This document shows, piece by piece, positions 24,180 to 35,595 of a stretch of DNA of 64,000 bases (position 1 is its first letter; each line of letters opens with the position of its first letter). The stretch is from Hippophae tibetana. Its lineage: Eukaryota; Streptophyta; Magnoliopsida; Rosales; Elaeagnaceae. Under the pieces are notes generated by a model. The model saw nothing but the letters and a program-made list of their open reading frames with translations, was not told the DNA's origin and did no database searches. The translations under genes were made by a program, and so were the position numbers. The stretch lies in assembly GCA_037013495.1 (NCBI GenBank), contig CM072812.1, positions 35,174,501 to 35,238,500 on the forward strand, read 5' to 3'.

Positions 24180-24830
24180 AAATCTATCAAGCATGATTAC
24201 AATATATATCAAGGACTACCAAGACCAATGATCTTCATCCTCTTCAAACTTTAATGGCCAAGGAATTTTAACTTTTGATTTTATTGAAGTGCTAATGTTC
24301 TTTCATATAATTGTGTAGCTCTTATCTTAAGAGAATCCTTTTGATAAGTTTTGACAAAAGATGAATCATAAAATATTGGTCAATGTGACACGATTAGCTT
24401 TAAGTTGATTAATAATATGTCCTAAATAGAAAGAATATATAGTTAATTAGACAATATATAGATAAGCATGTGCTATACTTAAATGAAAACTTCTAGTGAC
24501 CAAGGACTCACATTATCCACACTTAAATTCTACATAAATAGATTATTTAAAACTCAAATGATTACAATATATACTCGATCAAAATATAAAATTATCAAAT
24601 GGTAATATTGGATATATTTAAAGGAAGGGGCACCATTCATCTATCATCCATACTATTCTTGTTTGACATAATCGTTATAAAAAAACTAAGACTTTTAATA
24701 AATTTTATATTATATTTATAATTATACTTTTTCTATAGCTTCTTTCTTGAATCATTTGGTGCCTGATTACCCAATAGATTTACTATGAGATATTTCCTTT
24801 ATATCTTTTAAATCTAAGTCATTCACAAAC
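24180..24830 (-). pseudogene. CACTA second-gene region, remnant
   Basis: Closely related to 2340-2930 in the other CACTA element, including TTTAATGGCCAAGGAATTTT. It lies downstream of the transposase in transcription order, where a tnpA-type gene is expected. No domain can be recognised and no frame longer than a few dozen codons survives. Confidence 0.35.
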
Positions 24831-26899
24831 TTTGATATAATAAACTAAAAATATAGTCATGTTAATAATAAAAAATTAGAATATTAAAATAAAACAAGCT
24901 AATAAGTTTTACTTCAAGTAAAAATAAATAATATTATATATGTTAAAATTTAGCTCAATTTGATATAAAAGCCAAGTCATATATATTCCAATCACTTCTT
25001 ATACTGTGGTAACATCAAAAGGTACTAATAGTGAACAATGATGGAATAATGATTGATCACTTACTATTTGCAAGTGATTTGGAAAATATTGATCGTGAAT
25101 TTTTCGATCACTGCTCCAATGTTGCATTGTTCCAATAGCAACATAATCAATGAATGATGGATATTTCAAAAGATATTTCATATTCTAGAAAAAAATTCAA
25201 ATATATAAAATAAACATATAGAATAAACATAATATTAGTTTAGTTGATACAATCTTACCACGAAATATTCATCAAATAAAGGAGGATTCCCATAGAGGTA
25301 GGTATTGAAACAACATTTTTTTATCAAAAAAACTCATTGGGATGAGGGATGGAATGCAAAAATTGCATTGGAGATATTGGATGAATATGCAATTACATAG
25401 GCATTCTTGACATAGATGGTTGCATGGGTCAAATAGGATGACTATATGTCATAGCAAGCATGAGATGACTATCAAATTGCATGGGATGCGTACCAACAGG
25501 CATGGATTATAACATGCCTTAATTATAGTATGGTGGCATTCCTAGCATGTGTTATGACGACCTACCTTAGTAAATTTGAAATTGCTTTAAAGATACAATC
25601 TCACTAAACATGATATATTTAAAGGAATTTAATTCATATTCAAGTTTTTTGTATTTGTCTTTACTAATGAATTCAATTATTTCTTTTGGAATATTAAAAA
25701 ATGTCATGTCACATTATATTGATTTCTGTCTCTAATCCGACCAAAATGCTTTGGTCCAAATGCATAATATATGGCTCCCCTTTTTGATTGTTCAGTTATT
25801 TCACCTCTATTTATATGTTCTAGGTTCAATTTGTACAAATAATAAAGCAATAAGAATATTATAACTTCTTTCATGAACATGTTAAATCATAACTTCTATC
25901 TCTATGTACCGTTTAGATCAAGCTATCCATCTACCCAATTGAATTTGTTGTGTACATGAATTAAATGTATTTATATCATTTACTAAACTAATTATTGGTA
26001 TAGATATAAAAATGCTATAAATTAACAACTTAATTATTACTTTAGCCTCATTTGAAGATTTAATTATCTTAAGTGTTGTTTGGAAGAATACTATATATTT
26101 GAATATTTTGATTTTCTTCCAAAATAATTTCAAATTATTAGTATATTTATAATCTAAAAACTCTCTCCACATTTGTGGAGTTATCCATGGGTGACCTTCA
26201 AAGACTTTATTCATCTCTTTTTCAATGAGAGGGTGCAAATATGAGAGTACATAATTTTAGCAAACTAAGAAGTTTTGTATTCTATATGTGCCTTGTTTTC
26301 AATTTTATGACACATAATTTCCTAAGTGTAGGGGACTTTAAAATGATTATGCAAAAAACACATTATAAAGGGGATATAATATGTAAAAGAAAATGAATAT
26401 AATATGTAATTAATTAGAAATCAAAAGACTTATTCAAATAATTTTTCATGTTTTAAGCTTTTCAAAATCAACAACATACTTCCAATCATTTATATTGATT
26501 GATATATTTTGACTTGATAAGTCTATCAATAGAAGATTTTAACTGTTGGCCACTTTCTCTTAATGGATTTTAAGTTACATTGAATTTAATAGGTATTCTA
26601 TAATCTAGATTAAGTGAATTGCAGGATATGTTAGCCAACCCTTTCTATTAAAATGTCTCAATGAATTATTTGAATCTATAATATTTTCAATATCAATATT
26701 CATAAAATTCACGAAAAACCTAAAAATAAAAATGAAATAAAAATTAATATTCATACGTTTATCTCTAAACATATAAATAAGAGTTATTATAATAATATAT
26801 AACATATATGTATATCTAATTAGGTTGTCATGTGTGTATATATTTACAATCACTTTGAAGCCATGACAAAGAATCATTATCATTTATGAAATCATCATA

Positions 26900-29800
26900 T
26901 ATATTAGACAATTTGTTTGAGAAATAACTAATATTTGATAAGGTATCAAGCATATTTTGAGAAATGACTAATATTTGATGATGTAACTAGCATGTTATCA
27001 TCCTTTGAAGCATCACAATATTACAACTTTTTTTGTGGAGGTGTTAACACCATTGACCATCTTGTTTTAATTTGATTGCTCACATAAAATACATATTTTA
27101 CGTAAAGTGTTAACATGAAAGGATCATCAATGTAGAAAATCTAAGATAAGTTTAGAAGGGTAAATCCTAGGGATGGCAATCATGCGGGCTGAGCTAGTAT
27201 GAACTTGCTTAAATTAACCCAACTTAAATTGGTCCAACTCTAAATCAAATTGAAATTAATTCAAGTTAACAAATATGGGCCTGAAACCAAACCAAACACA
27301 AATAGATTGGCACAAACATTCAAATTTGTTAATTGCATTTCTTTAGTTAATTGAACTTTTTTTATAAATCAAATTTTTTTAATGATATTATAACTCATTA
27401 GTACAAATATCATTACATGAAACAACAAAAATAAAAAAATAATATTACAACAACTAGTCAATTACAAAAAAAAACCACATTAACAATATCATATTACATT
27501 ATCATTTAAACATTAAGATTTGAAATAAAATTCACATTATTATTAATTTGATTTCGGGCTAACGAGTTAGCTCAAACCGAACTCAATTTTTTTTAGTTAT
27601 TTGAATTGGCCCAAACTCGACCTGAATTTAATTCGATTTATATTCATTTGAATTTTTTTATTCTGGTTCAATTTGATCGATAAAACTACGACACGAATTA
27701 CCATCCTTAGTAAATCCAAACTCATCAACATTTATAGTGTCTTTGATTTAATCACACAAGAATACTATTTCATGGAAGACCTCATAATTGAGTTCCAAAT
27801 TTCTTGAATAATATCATAATACATTCTATTAGAAGGCACATGATTTTCATATTTTGAATTAGCAAATTTTCAAGTTTGTGCAACCATCTTCGCACAACTA
27901 TTATGGTTTACTCAAACTTTGTTCATTGTTTGTGTTGTAAACCTAGAACCATTAATTCTAAAACTAGAATATGATTTGACATCAAATTTTCGAGTATGTA
28001 CAAGCCATTCTAGAGTTTCTATTATTTTATAGTTGGGTTTATTGAGTTCAACTCGAATCTATGCATATAAAAACATAAAATGTGGTAAAATAAGGTTGTA
28101 AAATATTAATTAGTCGCACTAGTTAATTCTTGTATGTGATATTTACATGGTTGTGAAACCAACAAATAAGTTCTCTTTATGCTCATCATACAACCATGTT
28201 TTCTCCTTTGTTTTTGTTAACAAGGATCAATCTTCAGTAAGTTTAAATAGATTTTGTGATATTTTGAAACATTATCAATTACAAGTAATTAATAGTTAAA
28301 TAAATGATAATTTTATTTTACATGAAAAGGGTGGAGTGTGACATTGTGATTACTTGATGTATATTTGTGCTTCATTATTATTTTCCAAAAGAATTTTGCA
28401 TGCCTTTTTCCATTGGGTGCGATCAATAAAAAATTTCTTACCAATTACCTACTTAGATCATGTCACATTGTAAAAACAACTTGTGTGTAGGATTCTCAAT
28501 TTCAATGCAACCACTAAAGTATTCAAAACAAAACTCAGTAGTCTCTTTAGTGATGTAACGTTCCACTATGTATCATTTAGGATTATTTCTATTAGTTACA
28601 TATCCTTCAAGAACTTGCATGTATCTTTAAAAGTGATACATTCACTTTAAGTAAGTAGAACCACACAATTGAACTTATCAAACTAAATGAACATATAAAT
28701 GAATAATTATATCAAAAAAAGAAAGAAGTAAATATTTCTCAAGTGAATACAGATTCTCCACAACGTCTTTCTACAAAGAGATTAATTCACCAATTGATAT
28801 AGATTCCTTACATATTATATTGAAGATATGACAATCATATGATTTCAATCAAAAAAGTTTATTATTGATCATATATACAATCTCTTATGTTGGATGAGTA
28901 ACCACTATAAACCTTAACAACTACCAAAAATTTACAAAATACATCATTCCTTTTTTATGACAATGTATATGATGCTGGTGGTATATATGTTTAGTTCTTA
29001 TTATTTTCCACCATTTTTGCCAATTTGGATCGTATGTACAATTTATTTAAATCCAATCTCGCTTTAATATCATCATTCATTTTTTCAAGCATATTAAGCA
29101 ATGTACCAATTAAGCTTCTAAATACATTTTTCTCAATATGCATGACATCTATGGTGTAATGTATAAGGTAATTTTCAAAATATTGATATCTTCTTCTAAC
29201 AATCTCTTTCTATTATTTAAGTAACGTTTTCATTTTGTCTCTTTTTTTGTTAACCTCTTTAGTTTCCCTTCATCAGAGAGATTTTGACCTTCATCTTCAT
29301 TAGTTTCAATAAAGTTATCATCCTTGGTCTTCTTTTCTTATTTTGCAACACCTTTTTATGAGTATTCTTTTTCACCTTTTCATATCATTTGAATTTCATA
29401 CCATACAATCGCCTTAATATCTTAACCTCTTGCAAAAGCTTTAGTGTAGAATCATAATCTTCTTTGCCATTGAAAAGTTTCTTTTGGTACCTAAACTTTT
29501 GTCCAAATGAAAAAATCTTCTATGTTTTCTATATGACATATTTCATCCATGAACAAGATTAATTATAGAAGTTTCATCGCTATATATATGACATCCTAGG
29601 TCATCCTTTGTTGCATGTTCCGATAAGTTTTTATAGATAGGAAATTAAATCCTAAATTATTCATAAACAACTCCTTCAAGTTAAAGTATTCTTTCTTATG
29701 TGAGTCATAAACCTTAAAAACATCATTACATAACGTCTTTAATTCATCTATTAGAGTCTACAAATACACATCAATATCAATTCTGGATTATTTCGACCTT

Positions 29801-30180
29801 GATATTAATAATGTTAGAATTATGAATTTTTTCTTCATACATAACTAGTGAGAAAGGTTATATATTACCATAATTATTGACTGATAGCTATATCTACTAC
29901 TAAGGAAATTTGATGGATTAATTCTATTAGAAATAATGACAAGAAAAAAATTATGCTTGTCAGATGCAAAATGAGGGGATACATAATCTACTACTTTCTA
30001 ACTTGGAGAATCTGAATGATCATGATGCATCTTGTCATCAGGTTGATTCTCTTAATGTCAAATCAATATCTTTGATGTCTCTATATTTTTGAACAATCTC
30101 TTAAAGCGAGGAATTATAGGAAAATACCAAAGAACCTTTACAGACAAGTCATTCTTAGGTGTTGTTTCATTTACAACATG
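26900..30180 (-). pseudogene. TNP2-family CACTA transposase, pseudogene
   Basis: Minus-strand reading finds the TNP2 landmarks in order. Near 30120: KVLWYFPIIPRFKRLF, followed by PDDKMHHDHSDSPS and VDYVSPHFAS (the usual L-W-Y-F-P-I-x-P-R...M-R-H-P-x-D-S-x-x-W...D). Near 29150: IDVMHIEKNVFRSLIGTLLN and KARLDLNKL (D-V-M-H-I-E-K-N-V...G-T-L-L). At 28640-28500: YMQVLEGYVTNRNNP and VERYITKETTEFCFEY, the DUF4218 block. At 27990-27850: FRINGSRFTTQTMNK and KFANSKYENHV (DUF4216-like). Beyond the hAT insertion, LLNLS and IKTRWSMVL continue it. Stops and indels occur throughout. This enzyme would cut and move CACTA ends; this copy cannot. Confidence 0.85.
27168..27709. mobile_element. Non-autonomous hAT-type element, 542 bp, inside the CACTA transposase
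   Basis: The ends TAGGGATGGCAAT and ATTACCATCCTTA form a 13-base terminal inverted repeat with two mismatches. They are flanked by a perfect 8-bp direct duplication, GTAAATCC (27160-27167 and 27710-27717), the hallmark of hAT insertions. There is no coding capacity. On the minus strand, transposase-like coding resumes on both sides (DEFGFT before, LLNLS after), so it landed in an exon of the TNP2 gene and is younger than the CACTA element. Confidence 0.88.
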
Positions 30181-30689
30181 ATATCTTGATTCTTTTTATA
30201 ATGAACAATCATTTAATGTCTCATATTAATTCCTATAATGAATATAATTATTTGAACAAACATGAATCTTATGGCATTCCGTGCCAAAATGACTAAATTA
30301 TTTTTTCACTTCATACATTGAAGAGGGCAATTTATTATCTTTAAGAATATATCTATTAGTACCTTTAGTAATTCATTGAATCCCTTATCCTTAAAACTAT
30401 TTTTCGTGTTCACATTGTACAAATGAATCTATTCTAACATCTTAGTGTATTTTTTTGTATTCTGGCTACAGTAATTTTTCAGTGTCTTTTAAAAGTTTAT
30501 AGAAATTTCAAGGTCATTATCGTGTTATTCAATTTTCATAGCTTGAAACATATTTTTTATTTATACATTTATGTCATTATGTTTTGAGTGTCTATTTAGA
30601 TGAGATGTATTCAATCCACCCACATCCTTCCCTATCTTTTCTCTATGAGTATCAATATTTTTTTATAATAATACAAAAACTTATAACAC

Positions 30690-30810
30690 AAAAAAGAAAA
30701 TCATTACAGATAAGGTAATACTTAACCTCATCAATATCATAAATTTTTCATTCTTACACATACCACATGGATATTGAATTATATTAATTTCACTATTACT
30801 ATTCATATGA
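30690..30810 (-). pseudogene. Transposase-associated N-terminal motif of the CACTA gene
   Basis: On the minus strand this stretch encodes an EFAHMNSN segment and then a Q-Y-P-C-G-x-C-K-N-like motif, corresponding to the cysteine-bearing transposase-associated domain that opens TNP2 proteins. It is the counterpart of 3370-3475 in the first element. It marks the 5' side of the transposase gene, which therefore was transcribed right to left. Confidence 0.45.
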
Positions 30811-31719
30811 GCGAATTCTAATAAAGTTTATATTTCAAAAAATATCGTACTCAATTCTATATTTTGACATTCAATACTTGTCCATTTTTCTATGAAATAA
30901 TTAAACACATTAAATATGTATTAGTCATCAATACAAATTATAATTTATTAAATAAACTTTATAAATTATTACAATAGCAATCAATATATCATATAAGTAT
31001 TATCATTCATCTCAAAAATTAATAATAACCACAATATACATTCATTGTTACTTCAACAATATATATACTATTTTCACATATAAATAAATAATTAAATATG
31101 TGAAATTAATTAAACAAAAAAAATAATGTTTTAATACATGTAAGAACAAGTTTACAAAAATAAAATTTAAATTGAGATAAATTAAAAAAAAACATATAAA
31201 CTTGAAAGTTAAGTAATAATTAGATAAGAAAAATACATTGTATCTTAAATGTCTTGCTCAAAATAAAAATGAGTGATCTAATCTAACATACAAAAAAAAT
31301 CATTTAATCAACGAAACATATACATAAGAAAACTTATATAACAAAAAACTTTAAAATCGAAAAAAAATAAAAAAATGTAAAAAACATAAATAATGAGTAC
31401 AAAATAGTTCATGGAAAACTCTTACAAGAACCAACCAGGTGAGAAAAATGGAAGAAAATAGATGTTTGGTAAGTAAAAAAATGGAGAAAAATGTCTAAAG
31501 AAATGGGTAAGAAAATTGTGAGGATTGGAGGAGGATTTAAACATTAAAAATGAGTGGATCTAAGCCAATCAAAGTTGGGAAGAAAAACCAAAGTGAATGG
31601 AAATAAAATATAGCCAAAAAACGGTTGGGATAATAATTGGATAGTGAAAAGGGAGAGAGTTGGGAACTATCGAGATGGATGGAAGAGGAGAGAAAGTTGA
31701 AAAAATGCCCTTCATGTTG

Positions 31720-32090
31720 GTTGACACGTAGGAAAAACATGGCTTTTAGCGTCGATTCTATGTGTGAAATAATGCAACACACGTTTTACATCAACCAAAT
31801 TTTGGACAAATGTCAATATCCACGTCGGTACTACGTGTCAACTAATACTTCATGTGTTTCACATAAGTTGAAGTGTCAATCGATACTACACGTGTTTTAC
31901 ATCAATTGATGCAAATATCCATGTCAATCCTATGTGGCAGCTAACGACAAGCCAAACAATTTTTTTTGAATTTTAAGTTAATTTTTTATAATTGACTTTA
32001 AATTATAAGTTGGTTTTAACCCCTTCAAACTTAAAATTCATTCTAACTTAGAATTAACATGAAATGCCAAGTTAAATGTCCACTATTGCA
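31720..32090. repeat. Right subterminal repeat tract of the CACTA element
   Basis: Repeated words around ACACGTAG, GTCGATTCTATGTG, CAATTGATG and TACGTGTCAACT recur at 20-60 base spacing up to the terminus. A related tract is at 3890-4250 in the first element. Confidence 0.65.
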
Positions 32091-32096
32091 GCAATG

Positions 32097-32792
32097 ATGT
32101 GTCATCCAATTTCATAATGTTTAACCCTAAAGAAAGATCATATTCATGTTACTTATAAATGTAAGAGAAGAAAATCATATTACTTATAAATACTACACTG
32201 ATATCGAGATACCTGAAACAAGAGATCAAATATTTAACTTTACTTTTCTTAAAAATATATCGATGTAAATATAGATGCAAGTAAGGGTCGTTACCTACAA
32301 ATGATTGATAAAATTAACTATTAATTAGTAACATAAAATAAAAACCTAAAATGTCAATAATAAATTAAATGGTGATTTTTTGTTGTTTCCCAAAATATAA
32401 AAATAATAAAATAATAAATGCACAATTTTTAGAACAAATAAGGAAAAACACGTGATTATTGGATTATCCTAATCACTAAATTATAATCCAACCAATTATG
32501 CTATTATGGAACTAATTTTCAAATTGTTACTCTATTACATATTTAGAATTATTTTAATTTGATGGCTTTAGCCTTTGAAGCTTAAGTGCAATTAAGATTG
32601 CTTAAATTTTCTTGTTTTTTTAATTAATCAATGATATAGTCATTAATTAATTTTAATTATTGAACAATCTATAGATATATTTATTAGATTTAATTCAACG
32701 ACAACATTAAGTTTCAAAAACGTAATAGCTAAAATAGGTAAGGTTGAATTCATTGACAATTTTTAAGATAAGTTATTAATTCTAATTGTAAT
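32097..32792. other. AT-rich spacer between the CACTA and copia elements
   Basis: No gene, RNA or repeat recognised. Confidence 0.6.
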
Positions 32793-33478
32793 TGTTGGAA
32801 ATGAATTTAAATAAAAAATATTACCGTTATTTCATAAATTATGTAACTGTCATTTTCATAATTATATGGTCATTATTTTTATAACCGTTATTTTCATAAT
32901 TATGTGACCGTTACTTTTATGACCGTTATTTTTACAATTATGTGACCGTTACTTTTATAACCGTTATTTTCATAATTATGTGGCCATTAATTTTATGACC
33001 GTTATTCTCATAATTATGCGACCGTTACTTTTATGACTGTTATTTTATAATTATGTGTCCGTTATTTTCATAATTATATGACCGTTACACATATTTTTTC
33101 CACTATAAAAGGGGCAATAACCCTCAGTTTAGAATATAACTTAACAACCCAAAAACAGTTCTACGGTTTTCATAGCAAAATCAAGAAAAGAAAATTCAGA
33201 ATTATTTTCTCAGATTTCCGAGCAACATAAATATTTAAAAGGTGTAGTATTCCGGACTTCATCAGTGCAATGAAGTTCCGAGACAGAAAATGATTCTGGG
33301 CTGTTTTATCCTGGGGACAACGGGGCTGTGTTTGCTTGCACAAATTTGGACAGAGCCACGAAACGTCTTAAAGAGAGCGACCTAGTCTGCGACCTAGTCT
33401 ATGACTCAACCCAAACAGTTCATTTCAGGTTATCGGTAATATTGTTCTTACATAGTTATTTACATTTTTGTTCCAACA
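32793..33478 (+). repeat. 5' LTR of copia element A (686 bp)
   Basis: Bounded by TG and CA. U3 is dominated by a 38-base tandem repeat rich in ACCGTTA. A TATA-like CACTATAAAAGGGG is at 33101-33114, followed by R/U5. It carries a 12-base duplication (CGACCTAGTCTG/CGACCTAGTCTA) at about 33379-33402 that the 3' LTR lacks. Confidence 0.95.
32850..33090 (+). promoter_or_regulatory. Array of CCGTTA sites in U3 (5' LTR of element A)
   Basis: Ten CCGTTA words lie in about 240 bases, mostly as AATTATGTGACCGTTACTTT-type units with a 38-base period, ending just before the TATA-like box. The reverse complement, TAACGG, contains the AACGG core bound by plant three-repeat MYB factors (mitosis-specific activator sites) and fits the general CNGTTR MYB-type site. 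Enhancer function is inferred. The 3' LTR has eleven such words at 37925-38197. Confidence 0.5.
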
Positions 33479-33502
33479 ATTTTAAGACGTATTCTATCTG
33501 CC

Positions 33503-34276
33503 ATGTCTACTGAAATGTTAATTGCTGATATCAACAAACCATTTCTTTTTGAAGAACTACACTTTAAAAATGGAGACAAAAATATGTTATTCTTCTTAAC
33601 CATGTAAACTATCACTTTTGTTCTTATTATTGAAAAACCAACACTGCCTAATTCTCATACTAAAGCTACAATAAAGGATTTAAACACCTGGATAGAAAAT
33701 CATTTTTTATGCAAAAAAAAAAAAATTATTCTTAATGGATTAACTAATGACTTGTATGACTATTATAATTTTGATAAGTTTGCTAAGGAAATTTGGAATG
33801 CACTTCAAAAGAAGTACGACACTGAGGAAGCTGGAACTAAGAAGTATGATGTCAGTAGATACATGAAGTATCAAATGATTGATGACAATTCTGTGGAAGC
33901 TCAATCACACGAACTGTAGAAGATAGCACGTGAAATAACTTCTGAAGGTATGACTTTAGATGAACAATTTCAAGTAGCTATTATTATAGATAAATTACCT
34001 CATGCTTAGAAAGATTTTAAGAATACACTTAGACATAAAACTAAGAATTTTTTTTTAGAAAGTCTTATAACCCGTTTAAGAATAAAAGAAGAAGCTCGAA
34101 AATAAGACCAAAGAGATGAAGTACTCGTTGTCTCAAACAATAGTACTAATAAGAAACCCTCATCTACAATTTTGAAACCCAAAGATAGAAATATGAAAAC
34201 TCAGAATCATAATAATAACCAAAACCGCAACCACCAAAATAGAAATAAAAACTATCCTCTACAGAATGGACCTTAA
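33503..34276 (+). pseudogene. copia element A gag
   Basis: ATG at 33503, 25 bases after the 5' LTR, opens MSTEMLIADINKP and a gag with the usual NGLTNDLYDYYN, AKEIWNALQKKYDTEEAG and FQVAIIIDKLPHA segments of the UBN2/gag-polypeptide family. In-frame stops occur at about 33605, 33917, 34007, 34103 and 34274, several of them plausible single-base changes of Trp, Gln or Lys codons. An asparagine-rich basic stretch at 34190-34260 precedes the zinc knuckle, as is typical. Confidence 0.85.
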
Positions 34277-34299
34277 CCCCCTTAAGGAATAACACATTC

Positions 34300-34776
34300 A
34301 TGTGTTATAGTTGTAACAGACCTGGCCACTTAGCCAAGAACTACCGGAACAGGAATCGTCCTACCTCACAGGCGAACCTTACCGAAGATCAACTTATTGC
34401 TATGATATCTGAAATCAATTTTGTTGATGGATCTGAGGTGTGTTGGGTGAACACTAGTACTTCTCGCCATGTTCGCTATAATCGAGACATGTTCAAGTCC
34501 TACTCTGAGTCTGAGGATAAGAAAGTGTTGTTGGACGACTCCCACTCCACTAAAGTTGTTAGTACTGGTGAGGTGGAATTGAAGTTTACCTTTGGAAAGA
34601 CTATCATCTTGAAAGATGTCTTGCATACTCCAAAGATGAGAAAAAACTTAGTTTCGGGATATCTTCTTTACAAAACTGGATTTACTCAAACTATAGGGGT
34701 TGATTTATATACAATTATTAAAAATAATATTTTTTTGTTAAGAAAGGGTACGCCACTAATAGCATGTTTAAATTGA
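34300..34776 (+). pseudogene. copia element A zinc knuckle and protease region
   Basis: A 158-codon open frame. Residues 2-15 hold a CCHC knuckle, CYSCNRPGHLAKNY, whose final cysteine is replaced by tyrosine. At residues 49-55 the aspartic protease site reads WVNTSTS where copia proteases have W-x-x-D-S-G-A-S, so the catalytic aspartate is lost. FGKTIILKDVLHTPKMRKNL then matches the conserved L-x-x-V-L-x-x-P-x-x-x-x-N-L block. The frame is shifted relative to gag. Confidence 0.85.
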
Positions 34777-34779
34777 ATG

Positions 34780-35354
34780 TTGAGTTCCTTTAATATTTGG
34801 CATGCTAGACTTTGTCATGTTAATAAACGCATAATCAAGAACATGAGTAGCTTAGAACTAATTCCTAAACTATCTTTGAATGATTTTGGAAAATTGTGAC
34901 TTTTATAGTCAAGCTAAAATAACAAAAACTTCACATAAGTTAGTAGTTAGAGAATCTGAACCTTTAGAATTAATACATTATGACATATGTGAACTTGATA
35001 TAAATTTAACAAGAAATGGGAAACATTATTTTATAACTTTTATAGATGACTGTTTAGATCACACTTATGTATATCTAATGAAAAATAAAAGTGAAGCATT
35101 TGACATTTTTAAAATATTTATGATTGAGAATGAGAATCAACTTAACAGAAAAAATAAAAAGGTTTCGAAGTGATAGAGGCATTGAATATGATTCCAATAT
35201 CTTCAATGATTTTTATAAAACTAATGAAATCATTCATGAAAAAAAAACTGTACCTTATTCTCCTGAAATGAATGGCAAAGCTGAAAGAAAAAATAGAACT
35301 TTTATTAAGTCAGTTATTACAATTTTATTAAACTCTGGTGCTGCTTCCCATTGA
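34780..35354 (+). pseudogene. copia element A integrase
   Basis: The zinc-binding N-terminus begins near 34793 (NIWHARLCHVN). The core follows in 34880-35173: LELIHYDICE with the first catalytic Asp, and FITFIDDCLDHTYVYLMKNK. Then, after a frame change, RFRSDRGIEYDS has the second Asp and PYSPEMNGKAERKNRTF contains the catalytic glutamate. The D,D-35-E residues are therefore all present, but spread over two frames with an intervening stop. Confidence 0.85.
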
Positions 35355-35595
35355 TGGGAGGAAATTTTATTAATTGTTTGCTATGTGCTAAATAAAGTGC
35401 CTAAATCTACTAGTAAAATTTTACCGTCTGAAATTTTGAAAAATAAGAAACTTAACTTATTTTAAAACTTGGGGTTGTTTAGTCTATGTTAGGATCTCCG
35501 ATCCTTAAAAGAAATAAAACTTACTAGTAGAACATATGAATGTGTATTCATAGCATATGTTGTGAATAGTAAAGCTTATAAATTCTATGACTTAA

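Larger units (their letters stand above)
22798..32096 (-). mobile_element. CACTA (En/Spm) DNA transposon, 9.3 kb, decayed, with TNP2 gene
   Basis: The left end reads CACTACTACAAAC, the canonical CACTA terminus. The right end at 32080-32096 reads, on the opposite strand, CATTGCTGCAATAG, a mutated version with most differences being transitions. The bases ATG stand immediately outside both ends (22795-22797 and 32097-32099), fitting the 3-bp target duplication of this superfamily. Subterminal regions at 22840-23160 and 31720-32090 are full of short words such as AAGTCGATT and TTTTAAGTTG. A TNP2 transposase pseudogene lies inside on the minus strand. The element is itself interrupted by a hAT-type insertion. 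Confidence 0.8.

Noticed and set aside
25918..26238. 106-codon minus-strand frame within the CACTA element
   Set aside because: Lies downstream of TNP2 but shows no recognisable tnpA or other transposase motif; probably decayed intron or spacer sequence.
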